In this document: positions 19,510-27,145 of the stretch, piece after piece | Layout of the letters: each line of letters begins with the position of its first letter | Numbering within the stretch: position 1 is the first letter of the stretch | NCBI RefSeq assembly: GCF_006210265.1 | Contig: NZ_VCNC01000010.1 | Location: forward strand, 1 to 39,311 | DNA from: Desulfovibrio sp. UCD-KL4C | Lineage (GTDB): Bacteria; Desulfobacterota; Desulfovibrionia; Desulfovibrionales; Desulfovibrionaceae | DNA length: 39,311 bases | Direction of reading: 5' to 3' | The notes under the pieces: model-generated | The model's input: only the letters and a program-made list of their open reading frames with translations | Told to the model about the DNA's origin: nothing | Database searches by the model: none | Position numbers and translations under genes: made by a program

Positions 19510-19544
19510 AAAAAAAGGCGTTCCAACTGGAACGCCTTTTTTTT
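19510..19544. terminator. Bidirectional rho-independent terminator
   Basis: GGCGTTCC, loop AACT, GGAACGCC (19517-19536) with eight T on the plus side and seven A before it on the left. It separates the flavoprotein gene from the convergent 186-residue protein gene and should stop both transcripts. Confidence 0.9.
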
Positions 19545-19565
19545 GCCTAATCTGTATATCTAAAA

Positions 19566-20126
19566 CTATTTTGCCTTACTTTTTTTAGACTCTTTAGCAC
19601 TATCGTCGGCAACTGATTTTGAATCAACTTCTCCATCCACTTTCCCGGTATCAGGCTCTGCCTTGGGCACACTTTTTTTAGCAGCAGCTTTCTTTTTAGC
19701 AGGCTTTTTACGGCTTGAAATTATAGACTCAAGCTTCTCTGCAGCGGCTTGTGTATCAGATCCAGCCCCCAAAAAGTGCATTTCTCCGGCTGGAGAAATC
19801 CAATGCCACCCCTCAGGCTTTTTTAATATTCTAGCCCCTTTTGAATCAAGAAAATCCTTATATGAAGACTTTTCAAGAGCTTCATCAATCTGCCCAGTCA
19901 ATGTTATATTTTCTGCGATAACCTGAGTATAGCGAAAAATTTCAAATGCACTGTGAATCAAATCAAATGCAGGATCTATGCTTTCATTTTTCTTAGAAGA
20001 AAGTTCCTTTTCAAGCTGAGCAAGATCTTTTTTCAAACTGCGTACTTCAAAAAGAGCTGCACTCCTTGCCGACTCACTATTAGCCGCAATTGCATTTGTA
20101 ACAACAGCTGCTGTCTGCTTTTTCAT
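19566..20126 (-). CDS. Uncharacterised protein with coiled-coil start and Lys/Ala-rich tail
   Basis: I do not recognise this 186-residue protein. Residues about 20-48 look helical and charged (RSLKKDLAQLEKELSSKK) and could form a coiled coil. Residues 50-135 look like a small folded domain (FDLIHSAFEIFRYTQVIAENI... GWHWISPAGEMHFLGAGSD). From about 138 the sequence is low-complexity and basic (KKPAKKKAAAKKS), resembling histone-H1-like tails, then acidic/serine-rich. A strong AGGAGG site precedes the ATG. It is the last gene of the run that includes xer and dprA; nucleic-acid binding is inference from the tail only. Confidence 0.65.
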   Translation of the reverse strand: MKKQTAAVVTNAIAANSESARSAALFEVRSLKKDLAQLEKELSSKKNESIDPAFDLIHSAFEIFRYTQVIAENITLTGQIDEALEKSSYKDFLDSKGARILKKPEGWHWISPAGEMHFLGAGSDTQAAAEKLESIISSRKKPAKKKAAAKKSVPKAEPDTGKVDGEVDSKSVADDSAKESKKSKAK

Positions 20127-20187
20127 AGATCCTCCTCCAAAGTTGATAAATTTTAACTATTTACATCTAACTATTAAAATAAGTAAC

Positions 20188-21150
20188 TTAATCTTCAATT
20201 TTACCTTGTTTATCACTTACTGCTTCACTTTCTGATAAAGGATGAGTTTTATCATAAACATTCATAATATGCTGTAAATTCAAATGAGTATACCGCTGAG
20301 TAGTAGTAAGATTTTCATGACCCAATAACTCCTGAACGGAGCGCATATCTGCTCCGGATTGCAACATGTGCGAAGCAAAACTGTGGCGCAGCATATGAGG
20401 ATGTACTCCCCCGTACACCCCGGCTTCTTCTGACATGCGCAAAAGAATACGATTAACCTGCCTTCTGTTAATACGGCCGCCCCTATTTCCTATAAAAAGT
20501 GCGTTTTCTTCAAGTGCAGGCCCAAGCTCTTCCCTGACAGCAAGATATGAATCTAGAGCATCACGCGCCGTATCGCTAAGTGGTGAAAGACGTTCTTTGT
20601 TCCCCTTCCCTGTCACCCGGACAAGCCCAGAAGAAGTATCCACATCATAAATACCAAGTGATACAGCTTCACTGACACGCAATCCAGAGCCATACAAAAG
20701 TTCAGCAATAGCCAAATCTCGCTTGTCCTGCGGTTCGACTCCGCATTTTGAATCAAGAATATTTACAGCCTGATCAACATTTAAAGACCGCGGCTGCCTA
20801 ACTTCCTGCTTAGGATTTCGTATTCCTACCATGGGATCGTTTACAATAAAACGGTGACGAACCATATACTTAAAAAAAGAACGCAGTGTAGAAAGTTTCC
20901 GTGAAAGAGTACTTTTTGCAAGCTTACGTCCATGCAGTTTAGCCAAAAAACTTCGAACATGATCTACTGAAATATTTTCAGGATTTGAAAGTGACTCAGA
21001 GCGAGTGGAAAGAAATTCTTCGAATTGAACTAAATCCTTTTCATATGACCGTAATGTCGCATTGGAACATCCTTTTTCAATCTCCATATGGGTGAAAAAG
21101 ATCTGAACAGGTTCAGGCATTACATTATGGATTCCGGCGGTCGAGGACAT
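20188..21150 (-). CDS. xerC: Xer-family tyrosine recombinase
   Basis: A 320-residue recombinase with the SAM-like N-terminal core-binding domain (about 15-105) and a C-terminal catalytic domain. All six catalytic positions are present: R158 (GSGLRVSE), K182 (GKGNKERL), H252 and R255 (HMLRHSF), H278 (LLGHENL) and nucleophile Y287 (RYTHL). Length and lack of extra DNA-binding arms fit XerC/XerD chromosome-dimer resolvases rather than phage integrases. XerC versus XerD cannot be settled here, so the symbol is tentative. The start overlaps the end of the GGDEF gene by 26 nt, indicating co-transcription. Confidence 0.85.
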   Translation of the reverse strand: MSSTAGIHNVMPEPVQIFFTHMEIEKGCSNATLRSYEKDLVQFEEFLSTRSESLSNPENISVDHVRSFLAKLHGRKLAKSTLSRKLSTLRSFFKYMVRHRFIVNDPMVGIRNPKQEVRQPRSLNVDQAVNILDSKCGVEPQDKRDLAIAELLYGSGLRVSEAVSLGIYDVDTSSGLVRVTGKGNKERLSPLSDTARDALDSYLAVREELGPALEENALFIGNRGGRINRRQVNRILLRMSEEAGVYGGVHPHMLRHSFASHMLQSGADMRSVQELLGHENLTTTQRYTHLNLQHIMNVYDKTHPLSESEAVSDKQGKIED

Positions 21151-22057
21151 AATTACTCTTTGGGTTTTCCTTAGCTTTTTTCTTAAGCCCCATTGCTACG
21201 GCGGAAGCTTCGCCAAAATGTTTGAGTTGACCATCTATATTAAAAACAACTGCAATAGAAATAGCCATTAGTGGAAAAGTCTGCACTACTCCCTGCCTAT
21301 CAACGGAAACAATAGACTTCTTTTTGCGGTCTTCAATATCATAAAAATTAGGAACAATACCGTCGAAAGAAAAAATAATCCGCTTACAGGCTTCTTCAGC
21401 AATGTCAGGATGAGTGATTACAACAAAATCATCCCCCCCGACATGTCCGACAAAAGTCTGTTCGCCAGCAAAACCACGAACAGTATTTACAATTATCCGC
21501 GCGGTCATACTCAAAACTTCATCTCCGCGAGAAAAACCATACTTATCATTGAATGATTTAAAATAATCTAAATCGCAATAAGCTAATGCAAAATCCTGTT
21601 TTTTATCTATAAGAGATTGAATCTTGTTAATTATTGAGGTGTTTCCAGGAAGCTTTGAGAGGGGATTAGCATCAAGAGCGCGCAGTGATCTGGAAAAAGT
21701 TAAATTAACTCTTTCCCGCACAATGGGCATAAAAAAAGGTCGGATAATAAAGTCATCAACTTCAATTTCATCCCAATCCCAAGGAGTTTCGAGATCTTTC
21801 TCATCAAGACAAATAATAACTGGAAGCTGACGATAAACATTTTCACTTTTAACAAGCCGTGCAACTTCTGAAGCTGAAACATCCGCAACTCTATTGTCTA
21901 CAATAAGTAAATCAGGGGGATTATTGAAAATATCTTCAATAGCCCCACGTGCTTGATTATAACAAGTAAAATCAAGAACTTCTTTCGGCCAAATAGATTC
22001 GAGCAGTTCCTTTAGCTTATTATCTGGAGAAACCAAAATACATCTATGTTTAGTCAT
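21125..22057 (-). CDS. Receiver-like/GGDEF diguanylate cyclase
   Basis: From ATG 22057 the protein has 310 residues. Residues about 4-120 look like a response-regulator receiver with the phospho-acceptor position D54 (LLIVDNR), but the usual N-terminal acidic pair is reduced (VSPD) and the conserved Lys is Arg (IIRPF). Residues about 130-305 are a GGDEF domain: LSKLPGN, the metal-binding CDLDYFKSFND (D162) and the active-site GGDDF at 207-211, so c-di-GMP synthesis is likely. No RxxD inhibitory site is present upstream of GGDDF. An upstream in-frame ATG at 22126 has no ribosome site, whereas 22057 has AAGG at a workable distance. Confidence 0.8.
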   Translation of the reverse strand: MTKHRCILVSPDNKLKELLESIWPKEVLDFTCYNQARGAIEDIFNNPPDLLIVDNRVADVSASEVARLVKSENVYRQLPVIICLDEKDLETPWDWDEIEVDDFIIRPFFMPIVRERVNLTFSRSLRALDANPLSKLPGNTSIINKIQSLIDKKQDFALAYCDLDYFKSFNDKYGFSRGDEVLSMTARIIVNTVRGFAGEQTFVGHVGGDDFVVITHPDIAEEACKRIIFSFDGIVPNFYDIEDRKKKSIVSVDRQGVVQTFPLMAISIAVVFNIDGQLKHFGEASAVAMGLKKKAKENPKSNYVLDRRNP

Positions 22058-22238
22058 ATTTAAATGACCTTGATTAATATTCCTGTCCATGGCGTTACGA
22101 TTAACACCACTGACAAGATTCGTCAAAGCAGAACTGCATAACGGTATATTAAAACAGGATATTATGACTAATATTTATGGATAGAGAAGAATTATAGCAA
22201 TAAAAATTAAAGTTAAAACATTTTTGAAGTTATTTTCT

Positions 22239-23078
22239 TTAAAAGGTAAAGCCTGAAATTTCTACGAACTGTTCCGAAAGTTCATCCATAACTGGTTCAA
22301 GATCTTTCATTTTGAGCTTTAAAATTTTCATAGCAGCCGGCTTGAAGTATGAGATTTGATCATCTCCTCCGTTACCATATTCGAAAAGACGAACCAGAAA
22401 ATCTCCGACATGAACAACTGCAGCTGTCTGCTGATAAAACTGAGCTCTGTCAGGATGATGATGATATGTCATAGCTTCTCTGACATTAGGAGGTAAATGC
22501 CAGTGCCTTGCAAGCCATGCATTGATACGGTCATGTCCGAATCCTAAAACAACTTTTTCAGCATCATAATAGCAAAGATTCTTTTCTTTCACAGTCATGC
22601 GTACAGCTTCGTTCAGTTCCGGTAATTGCACTGCAGTTACGACTTTTCCTAAATCATGCAGTAAACCGGCAACTGTAAATTCTTCAGGATCTTCAAATCC
22701 AGCAGCTTTTGCGATAGCGCCACTTGCTAAGGCACAGCCGATACTATGTTCCCAAAGTCCTGACATTGCTTGTTGAATCATGTCAAAAACAGACGTTGAA
22801 ATAATAATACCTTTTATAACATTAAGGCCAAGCAAAACAAGAGCATGCTGAATTGTAGTGATACGACCTGGAAAACCATAAATAGGGGAATTAACCATTT
22901 TCAAAACTTTAGCGGATAAAACCTGATCCTGTGAAATAACCTTGGCAACCTGCTCTGTGGAAGAATTGGGATCATCCACAAGTTTTGTAACCTCATCTAA
23001 AACAGAAGGTAAAGTGGGCAAGTCAGAGGTTGAAAGAATCTGTCCTTTCACACTTGTTTTAAGATCCAGATCAGACAT
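22239..23078 (-). CDS. HDOD-domain signalling protein
   Basis: A 279-residue single-domain HDOD protein: LPTLPSVLDEVTKLVDDPNSS, then ISQDQVLSAKVLKMVNSPIYGFPGRITTIQHALVLLGLNVIKGI. Unlike many HDOD proteins it keeps an HD pair in GLLHDLGKVV, with further His residues (HHHPDR), so metal binding or hydrolase activity cannot be excluded. HDOD proteins commonly act in signalling and motility control. It lies two bases after a small protein gene and upstream of a diguanylate cyclase, so cyclic-di-GMP signalling is a plausible context, as inference. Confidence 0.85.
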   Translation of the reverse strand: MSDLDLKTSVKGQILSTSDLPTLPSVLDEVTKLVDDPNSSTEQVAKVISQDQVLSAKVLKMVNSPIYGFPGRITTIQHALVLLGLNVIKGIIISTSVFDMIQQAMSGLWEHSIGCALASGAIAKAAGFEDPEEFTVAGLLHDLGKVVTAVQLPELNEAVRMTVKEKNLCYYDAEKVVLGFGHDRINAWLARHWHLPPNVREAMTYHHHPDRAQFYQQTAAVVHVGDFLVRLFEYGNGGDDQISYFKPAAMKILKLKMKDLEPVMDELSEQFVEISGFTF

Positions 23079-23080
23079 AT

Positions 23081-23491
23081 TTAAATTTCCTCTCCCCTTT
23101 CAGCTGCTTCTTCAGCTTCAAGAGCTGCGGCTGCAGCCTGTTCCTCGGCTAATTTATAAGCTTCTGCTTCGGCTTTTTGAGCTGCCGCTTTGAGATTAAA
23201 ATATTCTCTAAAGAAACCCTTTACGCGGAACATCCACTTATCATCATTATATCTTCTAAAAAGATAATCAAGACGTTCAGATTTCTTACCCCATGAAGAA
23301 TCTCCACCGTCACCGAGATCGAGAGGATTTCCCTGCACTACAATACGCTCGACATTCATACTTACAAGCCTATTGATAATCCCGTCAGTCAGCTCAAGTC
23401 CTTCCGCAAGCACAACCATCCCGTTATCACGTGTAACAGGTTTTGCCAGCTTCATTCCCGGAGCCGCAAGTTTTACTGGAATTTTCTGCAT
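23081..23491 (-). CDS. Small protein with HD-GYP-associated N-terminal motif
   Basis: The first 60 residues (IPVKLAAPGMKLAKPVTRDNGMVVLAEGLELTDGIINRLVSMNVERIVV) resemble the short beta-rich segment often found ahead of HD-GYP phosphodiesterase domains, but no HD-GYP domain follows. Residues 65-95 are charged, and the rest is an Ala/Glu-rich probable coiled coil (AAAQKAEAEAYKLAEEQAAAAALEAEEAAERGEE). It sits two bases before the HDOD gene, so the two proteins may form a split sensor pair. Function unknown. Confidence 0.7.
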   Translation of the reverse strand: MQKIPVKLAAPGMKLAKPVTRDNGMVVLAEGLELTDGIINRLVSMNVERIVVQGNPLDLGDGGDSSWGKKSERLDYLFRRYNDDKWMFRVKGFFREYFNLKAAAQKAEAEAYKLAEEQAAAAALEAEEAAERGEEI

Positions 23492-23564
23492 CAGTCGGGC
23501 ATCTCCTAAACATTTGAAAAATTAAATGCAGGGTAAACTTTCGAATCAAAATATATCTGAAATC

Positions 23565-24794
23565 TTAACAACGTTTTATATCATAATACATGCCGGGAAA
23601 GTGCACAACGATTCCCTTCACTTCCATACCAAGTAAAAGAGCTCCTGTTAAGGAAACATCCACACCTGATTTACGAACTATTTCATCAATATGAAGCTTT
23701 CCTTCTCTATCAAGAGTTTTAGCTATCTCTTGTTCCTCAGGCTCTAGATCTTTAATATTTAGAACAAACTTATCACGTTCAGGAGGCATTGATAAATTAT
23801 TTTTATTGCCTTTCAGTTTATCAGCACACACAACGGACAGCGGCTTTTTTTTCTCAGAAACAGGGATAAATTTTCTTTGAGCATTAGCATCTAAAGAATG
23901 CCCTATACTAATCAAAATATCATCAACTGTTTCGACAAGTGCCGCTCCTTCTTTTATGAGCTTCAAACACCCGGAAAAATTGCTGCTTCCAAGCGGACCA
24001 GGCAAAGCCATTACTTCGCGTCCTTGCTCTGCAGCTAACCTTGCTGTAATAAGGCTGCCACTTTTAACATCGGCCTCCGCCACAAGCACGCCGACACTCA
24101 ACCCGCTAATAATGCGATTGCGAAACGGGAAATTCCCGCTGTAAGGTTTCGTCCCCGGCGAAAATTCAGACACTATCAAACCGTGCTCAATCAGTTCACG
24201 CCTCAGGTTGCCACTGTTTTGAGGATAATCATCTATATCAAGCCCTGTACCAAGGACAGCAATTGATGAACCAACTCCTTTCAAAGCTTCCTGATGTGCA
24301 CAGGCATCAATGCCGCGTGCAAATCCAGAAATCACGGTAATGCCTATGGCAGAAAGTTCTCCTGATATTTTTTGAGCATACTCAAGCCCCAATCGACTGC
24401 TTTTACGAGAACCTACTACCGCAACACCCGGATTTGCCAGCAGGGACGGATCTCCATAGTAATACAAATAAGTCGGAGGGTCAGCAATCTCTTTTAAAGA
24501 AGCAGGAAAAGACGGATGAGTCCATGGCAAAATACCGAAACGAAGGCGCATGACTTCTTTGAATTCTTTCTCTGCCGAACTTCGCCATGCTTCTGAACGG
24601 GCTGCTTCAGCAACATTTTCAGAACAAAGATTTAAATCAGCCCAGCTTGCGGCATCCTTTAATGCACCATAAGCTGAAGAATAATTATTTAAAATGCGCG
24701 CCCAGGACTTTGGTCCTAACCCGGGAGTAAAACGCAAAGCAAGACATGCAAAATATTCCTCTTTGAGATTCAACTTAGGTTCACCAATAATCAA
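23565..24794 (-). CDS. dprA: DNA-processing protein DprA
   Basis: DprA binds incoming single-stranded DNA and loads RecA in natural transformation, though it is found in many bacteria not known to be competent. The 409 residues include an N-terminal helical region (TPGLGPKSWARILNNY), the Rossmann-like core (about 100-300; GVAVVGSRKSSRLGLEYA, ISGFARGIDACAHQEAL, AVLGTGLDIDDYPQNSGNLRREL, GNFPFRNRIISGLSVGVLVAEADVKSGSLITARLAAEQGREVMALPG) and a C-terminal winged-helix (about 345-409). The start is TTG, directly abutting the TAG stop of the upstream lipoprotein gene, with GAGGG just ahead. Confidence 0.92.
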   Translation of the reverse strand: MIIGEPKLNLKEEYFACLALRFTPGLGPKSWARILNNYSSAYGALKDAASWADLNLCSENVAEAARSEAWRSSAEKEFKEVMRLRFGILPWTHPSFPASLKEIADPPTYLYYYGDPSLLANPGVAVVGSRKSSRLGLEYAQKISGELSAIGITVISGFARGIDACAHQEALKGVGSSIAVLGTGLDIDDYPQNSGNLRRELIEHGLIVSEFSPGTKPYSGNFPFRNRIISGLSVGVLVAEADVKSGSLITARLAAEQGREVMALPGPLGSSNFSGCLKLIKEGAALVETVDDILISIGHSLDANAQRKFIPVSEKKKPLSVVCADKLKGNKNNLSMPPERDKFVLNIKDLEPEEQEIAKTLDREGKLHIDEIVRKSGVDVSLTGALLLGMEVKGIVVHFPGMYYDIKRC

Positions 24795-25595
24795 CTAGCC
24801 CTCAATTTCTTTAAGTCTTTTTCTAGCAATTTCAGCAGGATCAGATTTTGGATAATCATCAGTGAGAGTCCGTAAGTAAAAAACTGAATTTTCTTTGTCA
24901 CCTAACTTATTGTAAGCTAGACCTATTTTCAGCATTGCGTCAGGGACTTTATTTGCTTTAGGAAAACGTCTGCTGACTTCCTTGAATTTTAAAATAGACT
25001 GAGCAAAGTTCTTTTCAGAATAATACGTTTCGCCGATCCAATAAAGAGCATTTGGAGCAAGCTTGTCAGAAGGATTATTTTTCAAGAATGTATTTAGTTT
25101 ATTTCGTGATTCTAAAGGCTTACCGTTCAGGACGAGATGAACTCCTTCCTGATACAGTTCTTCACCGCTTTCGGATGAAGAAGTCACCTGATTATGCTCT
25201 GCATTTTCGCCTGGGACATTCATCCATGGTTTTTCTTCACTGCTTTCACTCCCGCCGACAATCACTTCCTCCACAGCAACAGGAGTTATGATTTGTTCAG
25301 ATTTCATAGTAGCAGTCTTTAGTTGCTCTTCTTTCAAGTCAGCAATAGACTTATCAAGCTCGCCAAGACGATCGTGAATTTTTTCAATTTCAGACATTGT
25401 TTCGGCATGATTCGCGTCAACACGACTTTGCTGTTCACGTAAACCTTCCTTAAAGTTCAAAAAATTCTCTTCAAGACTTTTTAAGCGCCATTCCTCACTT
25501 GCTCCCCAAGCTGGTTGCTCTGGCTGCTTCGTGGCAAAACAGCCACTTACCGATAAGGATAGGATAACTAATGCAATAATATGGAAATACTTCAT
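24795..25595 (-). CDS. CpoB/YbgF-like TPR lipoprotein
   Basis: From ATG 25595 the protein has 266 residues with a signal peptide and lipobox (LSVSGC, Cys at about 19). A coiled coil follows (about 35-85, SLEENFLNFKEGLREQQSRVDANHAETMSEIEKIHDRLGELDKSI), then a linker and a C-terminal tetratricopeptide region (about 140-264; LYQEGVHLVLNGKPLESRNKLNTFLKNNPSDKLAPNALYWIGETYYSEKNFAQSILKFKEV). This order is that of CpoB/YbgF, the Tol-Pal-associated coordinator, except that it is a lipoprotein and no tol genes are near. Start 25595 has GGAGAG nine bases upstream; the longer form from 25628 would spoil the signal peptide. Confidence 0.75.
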   Translation of the reverse strand: MKYFHIIALVILSLSVSGCFATKQPEQPAWGASEEWRLKSLEENFLNFKEGLREQQSRVDANHAETMSEIEKIHDRLGELDKSIADLKEEQLKTATMKSEQIITPVAVEEVIVGGSESSEEKPWMNVPGENAEHNQVTSSSESGEELYQEGVHLVLNGKPLESRNKLNTFLKNNPSDKLAPNALYWIGETYYSEKNFAQSILKFKEVSRRFPKANKVPDAMLKIGLAYNKLGDKENSVFYLRTLTDDYPKSDPAEIARKRLKEIEG

Positions 25596-26032
25596 CAACA
25601 TGACTCTCCAGATGAATTTTGAAAACAACGTAAGCAGAGTGTATAGTTATCGAATAAGACATTGATAATGCTCAATTCAAATTTCAACTGATTCAAAATA
25701 AGCGACTTAATGCAATTTAGCAAGCAGATCACTTATTTTACAGAAAGACCGCACTCTTACCCTTGCCTCATAAACATATTTAAGGCAAAAGTTCACAAAA
25801 AAGAATAAATAAATATTTAAGTTTCACAATTACAAAGTTAAGAGGTTTATTTATAACCTTTAGGAACTACATGACAAGTGTAATTTTACCCTCCAAAGCC
25901 CAAAATGACTTTTAAACGTAAAAAAACGATAATCTTATTCAAAAATAACGCGAAATTCGGTTTAGGTCTTGCTTTTCATAAAATAGAAACTAATTGTTAT
26001 GCGACATTAATTTTTTGAAGGATAAAGTAAAT
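25596..26032. other. AT-rich divergent intergenic region
   Basis: About 430 bases separate the two divergent genes. I found no open reading frame worth reporting and no convincing hairpin or promoter pair. It should contain both promoters; a GAAGGA ribosome site for the rightward gene lies at 26017-26022. Confidence 0.5.
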
Positions 26033-26995
26033 ATGAACAATCTCATTGAACCGTTAAGACTAGCATCTAGTTTGCTACCAAAAGCAGTAGGCGACTTTAT
26101 CGCTCTATCAGCTATCGGAGCACCAATTCTTGCTGTCATTTTAGAAATTACAGCAAAAACAAGAAATAAAATTTTTTATGATAAGCTAGCTAAGCAAATC
26201 GCCTCCCTATCTTTGATTATGTATGTCCTTTTCCTCATTTGCGCAGCAGGTGCGGCAACATACTTTACCCGCCATTTTAGCTGGCTTACCGAATGGTTCA
26301 CTAGCACTTCATCCCCGCTTTTAATGGCCTACATAACGATAGCATTTACTTTAGCTTTGCTCATTCCATACACAATGTTCTGGAAATATATGAAGAAGAA
26401 CAAACCACTTCATATATTGCTTGGAGCATGCGCAGCCTTAGGGGGAATTGCCTCAATACATGCTGCAACAATGACTATGAAAGTTTTTTTCGTGCAGCAA
26501 GCGGCAGCCCCATTCCCAAAAGTTCCAGATCTACCTTTTATCGATCATTTTCTTGTTCTACCGGAGGCTGCAGGGCTTTGCTTAGCCGGACTTTATTTGA
26601 TCATGGCATTATCTTTTGCAGCATCTATAGGCGGACTTTATCTGGTTTTACGCCGTAATAAAGACAACTTTGGTCGCGATTATTATAAATTTTCACTTCC
26701 TGTTATAGCAAAGTGGGCCTTCATCCCCACGTTTGCACAATTAGTTGCAGTCTCCGCAGTTATTACTTATCTCTGTGGACCAGCAAAAGAACTGCTCTTA
26801 TCAAATAATACAACCGCAATTTGCTTAGGTATTGCTGCATTTCTTACCATTTTAAACTGTGCAATATGGATAGTGACCTGGAAAAGTGCCACCCCTATGC
26901 GCCACAAAATCGGCTTAACTCTTGCTCCGTTTTTTACCATAATAGCTCATACAACTATCATGGCAGGAGCCATGAATATATTTCTCACAATGTAA
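26033..26995 (+). CDS. Uncharacterised eight-helix membrane protein
   Basis: I do not recognise this 320-residue protein. About eight hydrophobic segments are visible (roughly 20-38, 55-76, 95-115, 125-148, 178-205, 222-248, 262-283, 295-318). Histidines lie within or next to helices at 81, 143, 172 and 306, which would suit heme or quinone binding as in membrane cytochromes, but this is inference and no CXXCH or named family motif is present. ATG 26033 follows AAGGA ten bases upstream and is preferred over the longer form from 25994. The gene stands alone and has its own terminator. Confidence 0.65.
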   Translation: MNNLIEPLRLASSLLPKAVGDFIALSAIGAPILAVILEITAKTRNKIFYDKLAKQIASLSLIMYVLFLICAAGAATYFTRHFSWLTEWFTSTSSPLLMAYITIAFTLALLIPYTMFWKYMKKNKPLHILLGACAALGGIASIHAATMTMKVFFVQQAAAPFPKVPDLPFIDHFLVLPEAAGLCLAGLYLIMALSFAASIGGLYLVLRRNKDNFGRDYYKFSLPVIAKWAFIPTFAQLVAVSAVITYLCGPAKELLLSNNTTAICLGIAAFLTILNCAIWIVTWKSATPMRHKIGLTLAPFFTIIAHTTIMAGAMNIFLTM

Positions 26996-27020
26996 AATAC
27001 TGCTAAATAGTAATTACTAA

Positions 27021-27055
27021 GTGTCATCAGGTTTAACCTTGATGACACTTTTTTT
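27021..27055 (+). terminator. Rho-independent terminator of the membrane protein gene
   Basis: GTGTCATCA (27021-27029) pairs with TGATGACAC (27040-27048) and is followed by seven T. Confidence 0.9.
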
Positions 27056-27086
27056 ATGTATTAAATTCTAAAATATTGTTCGCAAT

Positions 27087-27121
27087 AAAAAACTCCCGAC
27101 AGAGTAAATCTATCGGGAGTT
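27087..27121 (-). terminator. Rho-independent terminator of the chemotaxis operon
   Basis: On the minus strand AACTCCCGA (27121-27113) pairs with TCGGGAGTT (27099-27091), followed by a T-run to 27087. It lies 25 nt past the cheA stop. Confidence 0.85.
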
Positions 27122-27145
27122 ATCTTTTCTCAAATTTCGAGAAGT

